Source of the DNA: Psychrobacter arenosus
GTDB taxonomy: Bacteria; Pseudomonadota; Gammaproteobacteria; Pseudomonadales; Moraxellaceae
Assembly: GCF_904848165.1 (NCBI RefSeq)
Contig: NZ_LR884459.1
Location: 2,480,001-2,544,000 of the forward strand
Length of the DNA stretch: 64,000 nt
Reading direction: 5' to 3'
Part shown: one piece after another, positions 16,461-24,923 of the stretch
Numbering within the stretch: position 1 is the first letter of the stretch
Layout of the letters: every line of letters starts with the position of its first letter
Position numbers and translations under genes: made by a program
The notes under the pieces: generated by a model
The model's database searches: none
What the model was told of the DNA's origin: nothing
Seen by the model: the letters and a program-made list of their open reading frames with translations, nothing else

Positions 16461-18125
16461 ATGAGTAATACAATTCACGGTGGTCAAGCGATTGTAGACA
16501 GTCTAAAGCTACATGGGGTTAGTCGTACCTTTGTCGTACCGGGTGAGAGCTATCTCTCAGTACTGGATGGATTATATAACGCGGATATTCAGACTGTAGT
16601 GTGTCGTCACGAAGCGGCTTGTACTTATATGGCGGATGCGCATGGTAAATTTACCGGTCAGCCCGGTATTGCTATGGTCACACGTGGCCCTGGTGCTGCA
16701 CAGGCTTACACGGGGATTCACACCGCCTGGCAAGACGGGGTGCCGATGATATTATTCGTGGGTCTGATACCTATTGCCGATAGAGAGCGCGAATCCTTTC
16801 AAGAGTTTGACCCTAAGCAGTGGTTCTCCAGCCAATGCAAGCGAGTCTTTGTTTTAGATGAGGTTTCTAGAGCCTCCGAGATTGTCGCTAAGGCTTTTCA
16901 TGCGGCCTTAGAGGGGCGTCCTGGGCCGGTCGTGGTGGGGCTACCAGAAGATATTATCCAACAAGAATTTCACGGCCAATTGCACCCAGTCATTCCTATT
17001 GCTGAAGGCTGCGTGGCTGAGGCTCCACTCAATACTGTGATAGCAGCGCTAGCTCAAGCTGAAAAGCCGCTGATTTTTGCCGGTGGCCAAAATTGGACGC
17101 CACAAGCCTCGGCACAATTAACACAATTTGCAGAAGATAACCGTATTCCTGTGATTCATGACTGGCGAGCTTCAGATCGTGTAGCTTTTGACTCTCCTGC
17201 CCATGCCGGCTATTTGGGCTATGGTCGCTCAGACGAGTGTGCGGCATTAATCGAAACAGCTGATGTGCTGCTGACGATAGGCACAGTATTGGGAGATGTG
17301 GCTAGCGATGGCTATAAACTGCGCCAGTCTTTTGATAAACCAAACTATATCGTTAATTTAGACACCAGTTTGCGCGGGCATAGTGGTAGTGTGACCGACC
17401 ATATTGTAGCCAGTCCTAAAGCATTCGTGCAGGCCATCAGTCAAACTTCGGTAGTTGGTGCCGCATCGCGTACGGCATGGTTTGACTATTGTCACGAACA
17501 GCAAAGAAAGGATTGTGCTTTTCCCGAATCGGCTGCATCAGGGAATACCACTACTGATGTAACCGATCAATCGTATGCCAGTATGACCCAAGTCATACAA
17601 AGCTTGACTGAGTTGCTACCCAAAGATGCGGTTTATAGCTTTGGCGCAGGCAATCATTGTTTATGGGCGCAGCGTTATTTGCCCACTCATGTCTTTCCCA
17701 GTCAGCTCAGTACTAGAAATGGCGCTATGGGGTATAGCTTACCCGCGGGAATAGTGGCGGCTTTAGAGTCCCCAGAGCGGCTGTCGGTCGTGGTCACGGG
17801 TGATGGCGAATTTATGATGAATGAGGCTGAGCTGTCTACTTCTATACGCTATCAAGCGCCGGTATTGATTGTTTTAATGGACAATCAGCAGTTTGGCACC
17901 ATTCGCCAGCACCAAGAGGCACATTATCCTAATAGAGTGTCCGGTACTCAGTTGCAAAACCCTGATTTTGCTGCGCTTGCAAAGGCATTTGGCGCTCATG
18001 GCATTCAAGTAGCGAACAATAAAGATATAAAGTCGAGTGTAGAGCAGGCTATGGCGGTCGTGACCCAAGAGCGTAAGACGGTATTGCTACATGTATTGAC
18101 TGACCCTGATGAGCTAATGCCTTAA
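16461..18125 (+). CDS. thiamin-diphosphate-dependent enzyme (2-oxo acid decarboxylase-like)
   Basis: This 554-residue protein has the three-domain fold of acetolactate synthase and 2-oxo acid decarboxylases. The catalytic Glu51 lies in CRHEAACTYMADA; the central domain starts near residue 190; the ThDP/Mg motif begins with GDGEFMMNEAEL near residue 448 and ends with DNQQFG. It lacks a regulatory-subunit gene, and lies between RidA and an aldehyde dehydrogenase, which fits decarboxylation of a 2-oxo acid to an aldehyde rather than branched-chain synthesis. AruI (2-ketoarginine decarboxylase) of pseudomonads is a comparable enzyme by size and context. The true substrate is not deducible from sequence alone. 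Confidence 0.88.
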   Translation: MSNTIHGGQAIVDSLKLHGVSRTFVVPGESYLSVLDGLYNADIQTVVCRHEAACTYMADAHGKFTGQPGIAMVTRGPGAAQAYTGIHTAWQDGVPMILFVGLIPIADRERESFQEFDPKQWFSSQCKRVFVLDEVSRASEIVAKAFHAALEGRPGPVVVGLPEDIIQQEFHGQLHPVIPIAEGCVAEAPLNTVIAALAQAEKPLIFAGGQNWTPQASAQLTQFAEDNRIPVIHDWRASDRVAFDSPAHAGYLGYGRSDECAALIETADVLLTIGTVLGDVASDGYKLRQSFDKPNYIVNLDTSLRGHSGSVTDHIVASPKAFVQAISQTSVVGAASRTAWFDYCHEQQRKDCAFPESAASGNTTTDVTDQSYASMTQVIQSLTELLPKDAVYSFGAGNHCLWAQRYLPTHVFPSQLSTRNGAMGYSLPAGIVAALESPERLSVVVTGDGEFMMNEAELSTSIRYQAPVLIVLMDNQQFGTIRQHQEAHYPNRVSGTQLQNPDFAALAKAFGAHGIQVANNKDIKSSVEQAMAVVTQERKTVLLHVLTDPDELMP

Positions 18126-18202
18126 GCTACTTACTAGTAAGAAGTACCTGATAACAGCAATGAGCTCTTAGGATGAATATTTACTCATAACAAGGACGTA
18201 TT

Positions 18203-19564
18203 ATGACCAACTATCAAGTAGCAAATCCAGCGACTGGTGCCGTAGAGGCGCAGTATAAGGCTCACTCTGACCAAGAAATACAGCAGCTCATTAGTGCGAC
18301 GCATACGGCTTACCAATCTTGGCGAAAAAGTGCGGTCGATGAGCGTGCGAAAATATTGAATAAGATTGCGGATCTGTATGATGAGCAGCGAGAGCAGCTG
18401 GCTAAAATCATGGCTCGTGAGATGGGTAAGCCCGTTGCTCAAGGTGAAGGGGAGCTGGCCTTGGTCAGTCAGATTTTTCGGTATTATGCCCAGTACGGTG
18501 AGCAATTTTTAGCGGCACCAGCGCTACCCGATGCCCCCAATGCGGTGGTAAAAAAGGAACCGATTGGGGTATTGCTAGGCATCATGCCATGGAACTATCC
18601 TCATTATCAGGTCGCGCGTTTTATCGCGCCCAATTTAATGTTAGGCAATACCATACTGCTAAAACATGCCCCTTCTTGCCCAGAGTCTGCATTGGCTATA
18701 GCTGAGCTTTTAACAGAAGCTGGCCTGCCTAAAGAGGTATATAGCAATATTTTTGCGAGCAATGAGCAAGTGAAAGCCATTATTAATAGCTCGCCTGTGC
18801 AAGGGATATCGCTGACCGGCTCTGAGCGAGCAGGCGCAGCAGTGGCACAAGAGGCCAGTGCCGCCCTAAAAAAAGTCGTCCTTGAGCTGGGCGGCTCAGA
18901 CCCCTTTATAGTTTTGGCAGATGCAGATATCGATCAGGCCGTAGAGTGTGCCTTCATTGGCAGATTTGGTAATGCGGGGCAGGCGTGCAATGCGGCCAAG
19001 CGTATTATTCTGCACGCTGATATTTATGAGGATTTTGTCGTCAAGCTGCGCGATAAGGTGGCCTCATTAGTACCGGCCGACCCTTTGGACAAAGCTACTT
19101 TTATAGGGCCGTTATCCTCTAGCCAAGCTCTGGATACTTTACAGGCGCAGTATGATAGTGCCTTATCGCAAGGCGCCACTGAGCTGGTAGCGGGTGGCAG
19201 GATGAACCAACCGGGAGCATGGTTTAAACCGGCGCTCTTGGCTGATATCACCTCGGATATGCAAGCCTATTCTGAAGAGTTATTTGGTCCGATTGCGATG
19301 GTATTTAAAGCGGCTGATGTCGAGGACGCTATTCGCATAGCTAATGACACCCCTTTTGGTTTAGGTGCCTGCATCCATACGCAGGATATGGCGCAAGGTC
19401 AAGAGGTCGCTGAGCAATTGCAGGTAGGTATGGTCGCATTTAATCAAGCCCCTGGTACGGCAGCGGAGCACCCTTTTGGTGGGGTTAAACGTTCAGGATT
19501 TGGTCGTGAGCTAGGCCCTTACGGTATGAGCGAGTTTGTCAACTTTAAGCTATATAGTAAATAA
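18203..19564 (+). CDS. NAD(P)-dependent aldehyde dehydrogenase, succinate-semialdehyde (Sad/YneI) type
   Basis: This is a 453-residue ALDH. The catalytic Cys262 is in NAGQACNAAKR, the general base Glu228 in LELGGSDP, and Asn131 in MPWNYP. Segments LLKHAPSCPESA and LTGSERAGAA look very like E. coli Sad (YneI), which oxidises succinate semialdehyde and similar omega-functional aldehydes. It is the last enzyme of the catabolic run and would oxidise the aldehyde made by the ThDP enzyme. Start: AAGGACGTATT before the ATG. Possible substrates include succinate semialdehyde, 4-aminobutanal and 4-guanidinobutanal. The gene ends 216 bp before the LysR regulator. Confidence 0.92.
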   Translation: MTNYQVANPATGAVEAQYKAHSDQEIQQLISATHTAYQSWRKSAVDERAKILNKIADLYDEQREQLAKIMAREMGKPVAQGEGELALVSQIFRYYAQYGEQFLAAPALPDAPNAVVKKEPIGVLLGIMPWNYPHYQVARFIAPNLMLGNTILLKHAPSCPESALAIAELLTEAGLPKEVYSNIFASNEQVKAIINSSPVQGISLTGSERAGAAVAQEASAALKKVVLELGGSDPFIVLADADIDQAVECAFIGRFGNAGQACNAAKRIILHADIYEDFVVKLRDKVASLVPADPLDKATFIGPLSSSQALDTLQAQYDSALSQGATELVAGGRMNQPGAWFKPALLADITSDMQAYSEELFGPIAMVFKAADVEDAIRIANDTPFGLGACIHTQDMAQGQEVAEQLQVGMVAFNQAPGTAAEHPFGGVKRSGFGRELGPYGMSEFVNFKLYSK

Positions 19565-19780
19565 ACCGCGGTTGTTTCACTTATTATGACTCGGGCTTGT
19601 TATAACTCGCAGTTATTTTCATCGAATCCTATGACGCCATACTCCTCTTAACTATATTATATTATGAGGTAATAGAAGCTCTAAAAACAGTATTAAAAAC
19701 TTTGCGGTTAAGCATTATACTGTCTTTACCCCCAATGGTTTTGGTTTACTTTTTAGAGCTAACTTAGCCCTATAGTTAAG

Positions 19781-20728
19781 ATGAGTACCGATATGGTCAT
19801 GATGCAACAGAAATTAGCTGATAGCCTAAACTGGACTTTGCTGCATGTCCTAATCGTTATCTATGAAGAGGGGAGTATTAGTGCTGCAGCAAACCGCTTG
19901 AACATCACGCAATCGGCGGTCAGTCAAAACCTCAAAAAGCTTGAAGAACAACTGCAAAGCCAATTGATTATCCGTAATACCAAGCCTTTAGAGCTAACGC
20001 CTATTGGGCATTATTGCCTACAAGTAGCCCAGACTATATTTACAGAAATTACTTCCATTGAGGCTATGAAGGGCAGCAACTCGCATCTTTTGGAAGGCGA
20101 AATCACGCTATTGGTGGCCAGCCGTATCCATAATCCAAAATATAATGAGTTTCTAGTCTATTTTAAAAAGAAATATCCCAATATCACTTTGGATTTGACG
20201 GTTAAGTCTAGCATGGATATTTTGAATATCTTAAAGCAAAAAAGCCCTGCTGTTGGCATCTGCTTAGCTCGACATCTTCCTGAAAACCTCAATCATAAGT
20301 TATTATTTAATCAGCGTTATTATCTATACTGTGGTTATCATCATCCGTTATTTTCTGCTACTGAAGTGACTTTTAATAGTCTATTGACCGAAGACTTTAT
20401 TGCCTTTAAAAGCGAAGATATTGGTGAGGTGCTGTCTCCTATTACTATTTTTAAGGAGAGCCATGACATCACTGGTCGTATTAGTGCCTATACGAATAAT
20501 TTGGACGAAGCTGTTCGTTTAATCTATACCGGGTATGGCATCGGCGCTTTACCCGATCAATTTATTGCGGCTACTCATTTAGAGTCAAAGCTAAGACGGT
20601 TGCCACCAAAAGAAGGTATAGCTGATGTGCCCATTTATATTTTCTGGCATAAACACCGTGCGTTATCGCTGATAGAAGCAAAATTTATTGAAGAAATTAC
20701 AGCGTATGAAAATTTTGAATTGACATGA
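19781..20728 (+). CDS. LysR-type transcriptional regulator
   Basis: The winged-helix domain lies at about residues 17-76, with GSISAAANRLNITQSAVSQNLKKLEEQL as the helix-turn-helix. A periplasmic-binding-like effector domain of ~220 residues follows. It is coded in the same direction directly after the catabolic genes, rather than divergently as is common, so its target is probably the promoter region before 12417 or its own promoter. The start codon is preceded by a poor Shine-Dalgarno sequence, which suggests low expression; ATGs at codons 5, 7 and 8 are alternatives. The co-inducer is probably the cluster's substrate or a pathway intermediate. Confidence 0.93.
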   Translation: MSTDMVMMQQKLADSLNWTLLHVLIVIYEEGSISAAANRLNITQSAVSQNLKKLEEQLQSQLIIRNTKPLELTPIGHYCLQVAQTIFTEITSIEAMKGSNSHLLEGEITLLVASRIHNPKYNEFLVYFKKKYPNITLDLTVKSSMDILNILKQKSPAVGICLARHLPENLNHKLLFNQRYYLYCGYHHPLFSATEVTFNSLLTEDFIAFKSEDIGEVLSPITIFKESHDITGRISAYTNNLDEAVRLIYTGYGIGALPDQFIAATHLESKLRRLPPKEGIADVPIYIFWHKHRALSLIEAKFIEEITAYENFELT

Positions 20729-20860
20729 CGTTGTCTCACTTATCAATAACCACTATCTCTTAGTTTTTAACCCAACAACCCATTGAATTAACAAATAAAT
20801 TACTGAAGGCGCAAAGCAGCTTTGACATGATAAAAGTACAGTCATAAAAAAGGATTTATT

Positions 20861-20986
20861 ATGAAATTTACGCCAATACATTACAATACTGGTACTTGCA
20901 CCTGTGCAAAATGCGGTTGCAAATGTGAGTCTACTTGCGATAAATGCGATATGTGTAACCAATGCTGCCAGTGTGGCGAGAAATAA
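20861..20986 (+). CDS. metallothionein-like Cys-rich micro-protein, 41 aa
   Basis: A 41-codon reading frame with a strong ribosome binding site (AAAAAAGGATTTATT before the ATG) encodes a peptide with 11 cysteines. They sit at 13, 15, 18, 20, 22, 26, 29, 32, 35, 36 and 38, as repeated CxC and CxxC motifs, and there is one His (7) and no other ligand-rich segment. The sequence is otherwise Lys/Asp/Thr-rich. This pattern is that of a metallothionein, binding several Zn, Cu or Cd ions as thiolate clusters. Bacterial metallothioneins I know (SmtA, PmtA) are longer and contain His. An intrinsic terminator follows 50 bp on, so it is a complete monocistronic gene. Confidence 0.8.
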   Translation: MKFTPIHYNTGTCTCAKCGCKCESTCDKCDMCNQCCQCGEK

Positions 20987-21037
20987 GTTACTTCTGCTCG
21001 CTTAGCGCGCTATAGCATATAAAATTATTATTAAACC

Positions 21038-21076
21038 TAGCACTTTGGGACAGGCTTCCGAGGTGCTATTTTTTTG
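21038..21076 (+). terminator. terminator after the metallothionein-like gene
   Basis: TAGCACTT pairs with AGGTGCTA (8 bp, one G-U) across a 15-nt loop, followed by seven T's. Confidence 0.8.
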
Positions 21077-21177
21077 CCTTAAAATTGTATAGTCTAGAGC
21101 GCTAAGTCCTAAACTTAGTCGCCCTAATACTCTTTTTTATAATAACCGCTCTACTAAAATACCTACGGAAGTACGCT

Positions 21178-21543
21178 ATGATTAGACCCCTATCCCCTGA
21201 TGAAGCTGCCTTTATCAAAAACCTGTTAAGCCTTTGCGAAGTGCCTTATAAGAGTACCCAGCCTATTGAGGAGCTTTCTATCAATGAGATAGATGATGGC
21301 GGTATGGGGTCGTTTGAATTTTTAGAAGATAAGCTGTCTGAGCGTCAAGTGGGGCAAGCTATCTTGGCGGCAACCACTTACGATTTGGATGGCCGCACCA
21401 TCAGAGTTGAGATAAACGTAGATGCCGAGGGCTATCTGTATCAACTGACTGCGGTCACTGAAGACGGCAAGCCTTTACTATTTCCGCTAGGCAGTTTGGG
21501 TGTTTATAGTGATGTGAGCAGTCCAGCCAAAGCAGCAGAGTAA
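21178..21543 (+). CDS. hypothetical protein, 121 aa (possibly DUF6984-like)
   Basis: This is a soluble acidic protein of 121 residues. The start MIRPLSPDEAAFIKNLL resembles small uncharacterised proteins of the DUF6984 type from memory only; I did not find decisive motifs. GGAAG lies seven bases before the ATG. Codon use looks like that of its neighbours, so I accept it as a real gene. It is convergent with the phosphatase gene, with a 67-bp gap. Function is unknown. Confidence 0.75.
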   Translation: MIRPLSPDEAAFIKNLLSLCEVPYKSTQPIEELSINEIDDGGMGSFEFLEDKLSERQVGQAILAATTYDLDGRTIRVEINVDAEGYLYQLTAVTEDGKPLLFPLGSLGVYSDVSSPAKAAE

Positions 21544-21610
21544 GCGATACTATGGCTCAAGCACATGACTATTCAGTCGCTAGTAGTAGCATGACACTAT
21601 AGCTATCGGC

Positions 21611-22336
21611 TTAAGTGGCTTGTTTAGGCCGTTGCAGAGCGGTTAATTCTTGGCGGATATCGTCTACTGTTGCAGGATTGAGCATCTTTTCTAAGTTCAC
21701 CCAAATAGGGTGATAGCCAAAGCCGCCGGCGGTCATTTCCTGCTTTGCCGCAGCGATCGACCAGCCCTGATCGATGATGCGGTACATGGCGATAATTAAG
21801 CCTGTTCGGTCTGCACCATGATAGCAATGGACCAATACTCGCTGATTCTGCGCCTGCAATTCTTTGATTTGCTGCAGTATTTGGGCAATCTCTTTCGGAG
21901 TAACGTGCCAAGACTTTAGCGGTTGGTTGTATAAAGTCACGTCAGCATCTTCGGCTACATTAGCTAGCAGCTCTTGGTCCTCGTCCTGATCAAAAAATCG
22001 CAAGCTGACAATAGCATTGATATGATTGGCTTTAATGAGCGGCACGTCGGCAGCACGCAACTGCTCACTGCGAAAGAGGAAGTTGTCGACTTGATAAAGG
22101 TTGGCGTCTTTATCGATAGACTGAGCCAGTTCGGGTAACTCGATCGGCGCTTCCGATTTTGTCGACCCCTTATTCATTGAGATACCAAAGGGTTGCGCGT
22201 CACAGCCCGTTAGACTGAGCACACTCATCATGGTGAAGGACAACAGCAGTTTGAAGAGTTGACGGCAGGTGTCATTAGCAGGGAGCTGAACAGTCGATGG
22301 TGACCGCACTAAGCGCCGGTGTGCAATAAAACTCAT
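21611..22336 (-). CDS. lipoprotein dual-specificity/tyrosine phosphatase-like protein
   Basis: This 241-residue protein has the signature CX5R loop of cysteine phosphatases, HCYHGADRTG (Cys171 to Arg177). The fold upstream is consistent with the dual-specificity family (FRSEQLRAADVPLIK at 88-102). Unusually, it has a hydrophobic N-terminal stretch with a lipobox, SVLSLTGC (Cys45), so it is probably an exported lipoprotein acting in the periplasm. The start has GGAGAGGTC upstream; the n-region is long (about 25 residues), so a later start is possible. Its substrate might be a phosphorylated envelope protein, a lipid or an inositol phosphate. It is divergent from nfuA. Confidence 0.85.
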   Translation of the reverse strand: MSFIAHRRLVRSPSTVQLPANDTCRQLFKLLLSFTMMSVLSLTGCDAQPFGISMNKGSTKSEAPIELPELAQSIDKDANLYQVDNFLFRSEQLRAADVPLIKANHINAIVSLRFFDQDEDQELLANVAEDADVTLYNQPLKSWHVTPKEIAQILQQIKELQAQNQRVLVHCYHGADRTGLIIAMYRIIDQGWSIAAAKQEMTAGGFGYHPIWVNLEKMLNPATVDDIRQELTALQRPKQAT

Positions 22337-22642
22337 GACCTCTCCTACTAACTTAACCTATGATGAGTTAAGGTTAGCACTATCTTTGCCGTAGCAGTAG
22401 GTTTTAGTAGGGCCATAACCTTTATTTACAAATGATCGGCAATTTTATAAGGATAACCTGACGCTAGTAATTACGGCTGAGCCAAGTTAATCCCTTGATA
22501 ATTTTTCAATCACCGCCATAATGACACTACATAAACGTATTTATTATAATTAAGCCGTGAGGATTCACGATTTATCACTAACCAATTACGGTTGGCAGCG
22601 GCCAGTACTTCTTTTTCTCCCTCCAATAAATGAGGTCATCTC
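22337..22642. other. divergent promoter region, phosphatase / nfuA
   Basis: This 306-bp region is shared by the phosphatase gene (minus) and nfuA (plus). I see no repeat. An IscR-type site would be expected for nfuA but I cannot point to one. Confidence 0.4.
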
Positions 22643-23290
22643 ATGACTGACACAGCGCAAACTTCTGCTTTAGATATCGACCAAACAGACATCAAAAGTA
22701 ACATCACCATTACTGAATCTGCTCAAGGCTATTTAGCCGATCTGTTGGCCAAACAAGACACGCCGGGTATCGGTGTGCGTATTTTCGTTGAGCATGCTGG
22801 CACGCCACGGGCTGAGTGTTGTATGGCGTATAACCAACCGGGCGAAGAAGACAGTGCAGATTTGCAACTGCCTTACGAGCACTTCACTGCTTTTATTGAA
22901 GCCGCTTCAGTACCGTATCTAGAAGACGCCGTTATCGATTACAACAAAGACCGTTTTGGCGGTCAGTTGACCTTCCGCGCGCCCAACTCAAAAGTGCCAA
23001 AAGTGGGCGAAGATGCCAGCGTCGAAGAGCGTATTAACTATGTATTGCAATCTGAAATCAACCCAGGCCTTGCCGCTCATGGTGGTGATGTGCAGTTGCT
23101 AGAGTTGATTGATGATGAAGCCGGTCTGACTGCGGTATTGAAATTCGGTGGTGGTTGCCAAGGCTGTTCGGCAGTCGATATGACTTTGCGTCAAGGCGTA
23201 GAAGTTCAGTTAAAGCAGCAAGTGCCAGAGCTAATGCAAGTGGTTGATGAAACTGACCATACGCGCACTGAAAATGCTTATTATAAGTAA
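22643..23290 (+). CDS. nfuA: Fe-S cluster carrier NfuA
   Basis: NfuA receives 4Fe-4S clusters and delivers them to apo-enzymes such as aconitase. It has the two expected parts: an N-terminal degenerate A-type domain (about residues 20-115, beginning [15 protein letters not shown]) and a C-terminal Nfu domain with [16 protein letters not shown] and the cluster-binding CXXC in [11 protein letters not shown] (Cys172, Cys175). Its length of 215 is slightly above the E. coli protein (191) because of an N-terminal extension. GAGG precedes the ATG at good distance, and a terminator follows. Confidence 0.97.
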   Translation: MTDTAQTSALDIDQTDIKSNITITESAQGYLADLLAKQDTPGIGVRIFVEHAGTPRAECCMAYNQPGEEDSADLQLPYEHFTAFIEAASVPYLEDAVIDYNKDRFGGQLTFRAPNSKVPKVGEDASVEERINYVLQSEINPGLAAHGGDVQLLELIDDEAGLTAVLKFGGGCQGCSAVDMTLRQGVEVQLKQQVPELMQVVDETDHTRTENAYYK

Positions 23291-23376
23291 GCGGTTGCTG
23301 ACATTGTAGTCAACACGATTGCTTGTTATTACTAATAATAATAACGATATGAATAATAAGTCATTATTATCATAAG

Positions 23377-23415
23377 AAAGCTGGGTTATCATGGTCGATA
23401 ACCTGGCTTTTTTAT
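23377..23415 (+). terminator. terminator after nfuA
   Basis: AGCTGGGTTATC pairs with GATAACCTGGCT (two imperfect pairs) over a short loop, followed by TTTTTT. Confidence 0.8.
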
Positions 23416-23505
23416 GAGCCACAGTTTTGTAAAATAATGATATTCTTAAGATAACTGTCCATTTTTTATACGCGCTGTTTACAACTTATTAATTAGGATG
23501 ATTTT

Positions 23506-24804
23506 ATGAGTGAGCAAACTCCAGAAAATACCCAACGTTTAGAGACTTTAGCGATTCATGCCGGTTATACGGTTGAGCCAACCACTAAAGCCGTTGCAGT
23601 CCCTATTTATCACACCAGCTCTTATGCCTTTGATGACACTCAGCATGGTGCTGATTTATTTGACTTAAAAGTTGCTGGTAATATCTATACTCGTATTATG
23701 AACCCAACCAACGCAGTATTAGAAGAGCGGGTAGCGGCGTTAGAAGGCGGTATCGGCGCCCTAGCAGTAGCATCAGGTATGGCGGCCATCACTTATACGG
23801 TACAGACCATTTGTGAAGTGGGCGATAACATCATCGCTACCTCAACGCTGTATGGCGGCACTTATAACTTTTTCGCCCATGCTCTACCGCGTCAAGGCGT
23901 AGAAGTGCGGTTCTTCGATCATAATAATCCAGACTCTATCAAAGACTTAATCGATGATAAAACCAAGATGGTCTTCGCTGAAAGTATTGGTAACCCGCTA
24001 GGCAATATCGTAGATATCCAAGCGATTGCAGATATCGCCCATGCCGCTGGTATTCCATTAGTCATTGATAATACGGTAGCCACGCCAGTGCTATGCCGAG
24101 CTTTCGATTATGGTGCAGATATTATCATCCATTCTTTAACGAAATATATGAGCGGTACGGGCACTTCTATCGGTGGTGCTATCGTCGATAGTGGTCGTTT
24201 TCCTTGGGGCGATTACCCTGAGCGTTTCCCTATTTTAAACCAGCCTGATGCCAGCTATCATGGTGTCAACTTTGTCAAAGACGTGGGCGCGGCTGCCTTT
24301 ATTGCCCGCGCTCGCGTAGCCCCACTACGTAATATGGGTGCTGCTCTTAGCCCATTGAATGCCTTTGGTATCTTACAAGGTATGGAGACTTTAAGCCTGC
24401 GTATGGAGCGTCATGTGCAAAACGCTCAAGCTGTCGCTGAATACTTAAATGACCATGATAAAGTCGCTTGGGTTAAATACGCCGGACTGTCGGACCATCC
24501 TGATTATGAGTTGGCGAAAAAGTATATGAAAGGCACGCCTTCAGCAATCCTAACCTTTGGGGTGAAAGGCGGTCGTGAGGCGGGTGCGCGCTTTATCGAT
24601 GCCTTGAATCTAGTGACCCGTTTGGTCAATATCGGCGATGCGAAATCATTAGCTTGCCATCCAGCGACCACCACTCACCGTCAGTTAAATGAAGAAGAGT
24701 TGGCTACGGCTGGCGTTAGCGCTGATATGGTGCGTCTATCAATTGGTATCGAGCATATCGAAGATATCAAAGCGGACTTAGCACAAGCGCTTGCTAAGGC
24801 GTAA
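23506..24804 (+). CDS. metY: O-acetylhomoserine sulfhydrylase (MetY)
   Basis: This PLP enzyme joins O-acetylhomoserine with sulfide to make homocysteine, in direct sulfhydrylation to methionine. The 432-residue length and segments TLAIHAGY, YTRIMNPTNAVLEERVAALEGG and the PLP-lysine motif HSLTKYMSGTGTSIGG (Lys213) place it with MetY, the longer relative of MetB/MetC. A related enzyme could use O-acetylserine, but the size favours homoserine. The start has AGGATGATTTT upstream. It is a single gene followed by a terminator at 24834. No methionine riboswitch is visible in the 214 bp before it. Confidence 0.93.
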   Translation: MSEQTPENTQRLETLAIHAGYTVEPTTKAVAVPIYHTSSYAFDDTQHGADLFDLKVAGNIYTRIMNPTNAVLEERVAALEGGIGALAVASGMAAITYTVQTICEVGDNIIATSTLYGGTYNFFAHALPRQGVEVRFFDHNNPDSIKDLIDDKTKMVFAESIGNPLGNIVDIQAIADIAHAAGIPLVIDNTVATPVLCRAFDYGADIIIHSLTKYMSGTGTSIGGAIVDSGRFPWGDYPERFPILNQPDASYHGVNFVKDVGAAAFIARARVAPLRNMGAALSPLNAFGILQGMETLSLRMERHVQNAQAVAEYLNDHDKVAWVKYAGLSDHPDYELAKKYMKGTPSAILTFGVKGGREAGARFIDALNLVTRLVNIGDAKSLACHPATTTHRQLNEEELATAGVSADMVRLSIGIEHIEDIKADLAQALAKA

Positions 24805-24833
24805 AACGTTTAAATAAATAGTTGATAGACCAT

Positions 24834-24868
24834 AAAAAACCTCGGCTTATTTTAAGTCGGGGTTTTTT
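24834..24868. terminator. bidirectional terminator after metY
   Basis: AAAAAACCTCGGCTTA pairs with TAAGTCGGGGTTTTTT (two G-U type mismatches), between convergent metY and the PfkB-family kinase gene. Confidence 0.85.
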
Positions 24869-24923
24869 CTAGATTAAGATAGCGCTAAACATAGCCTTGG
24901 CAATGGCAATGGCAATAAATAGG

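Noticed and set aside
20822..20850. TTGACA plus TAAAAA as promoter of the metallothionein-like gene
   Set aside because: The resulting start would lie at or past the ribosome binding site; I left it as uncertain.
20753..20962. Antisense 69-codon frame over the metallothionein-like gene
   Set aside because: Shadow of the Cys-rich frame; the forward frame has the better ribosome binding site and a terminator.
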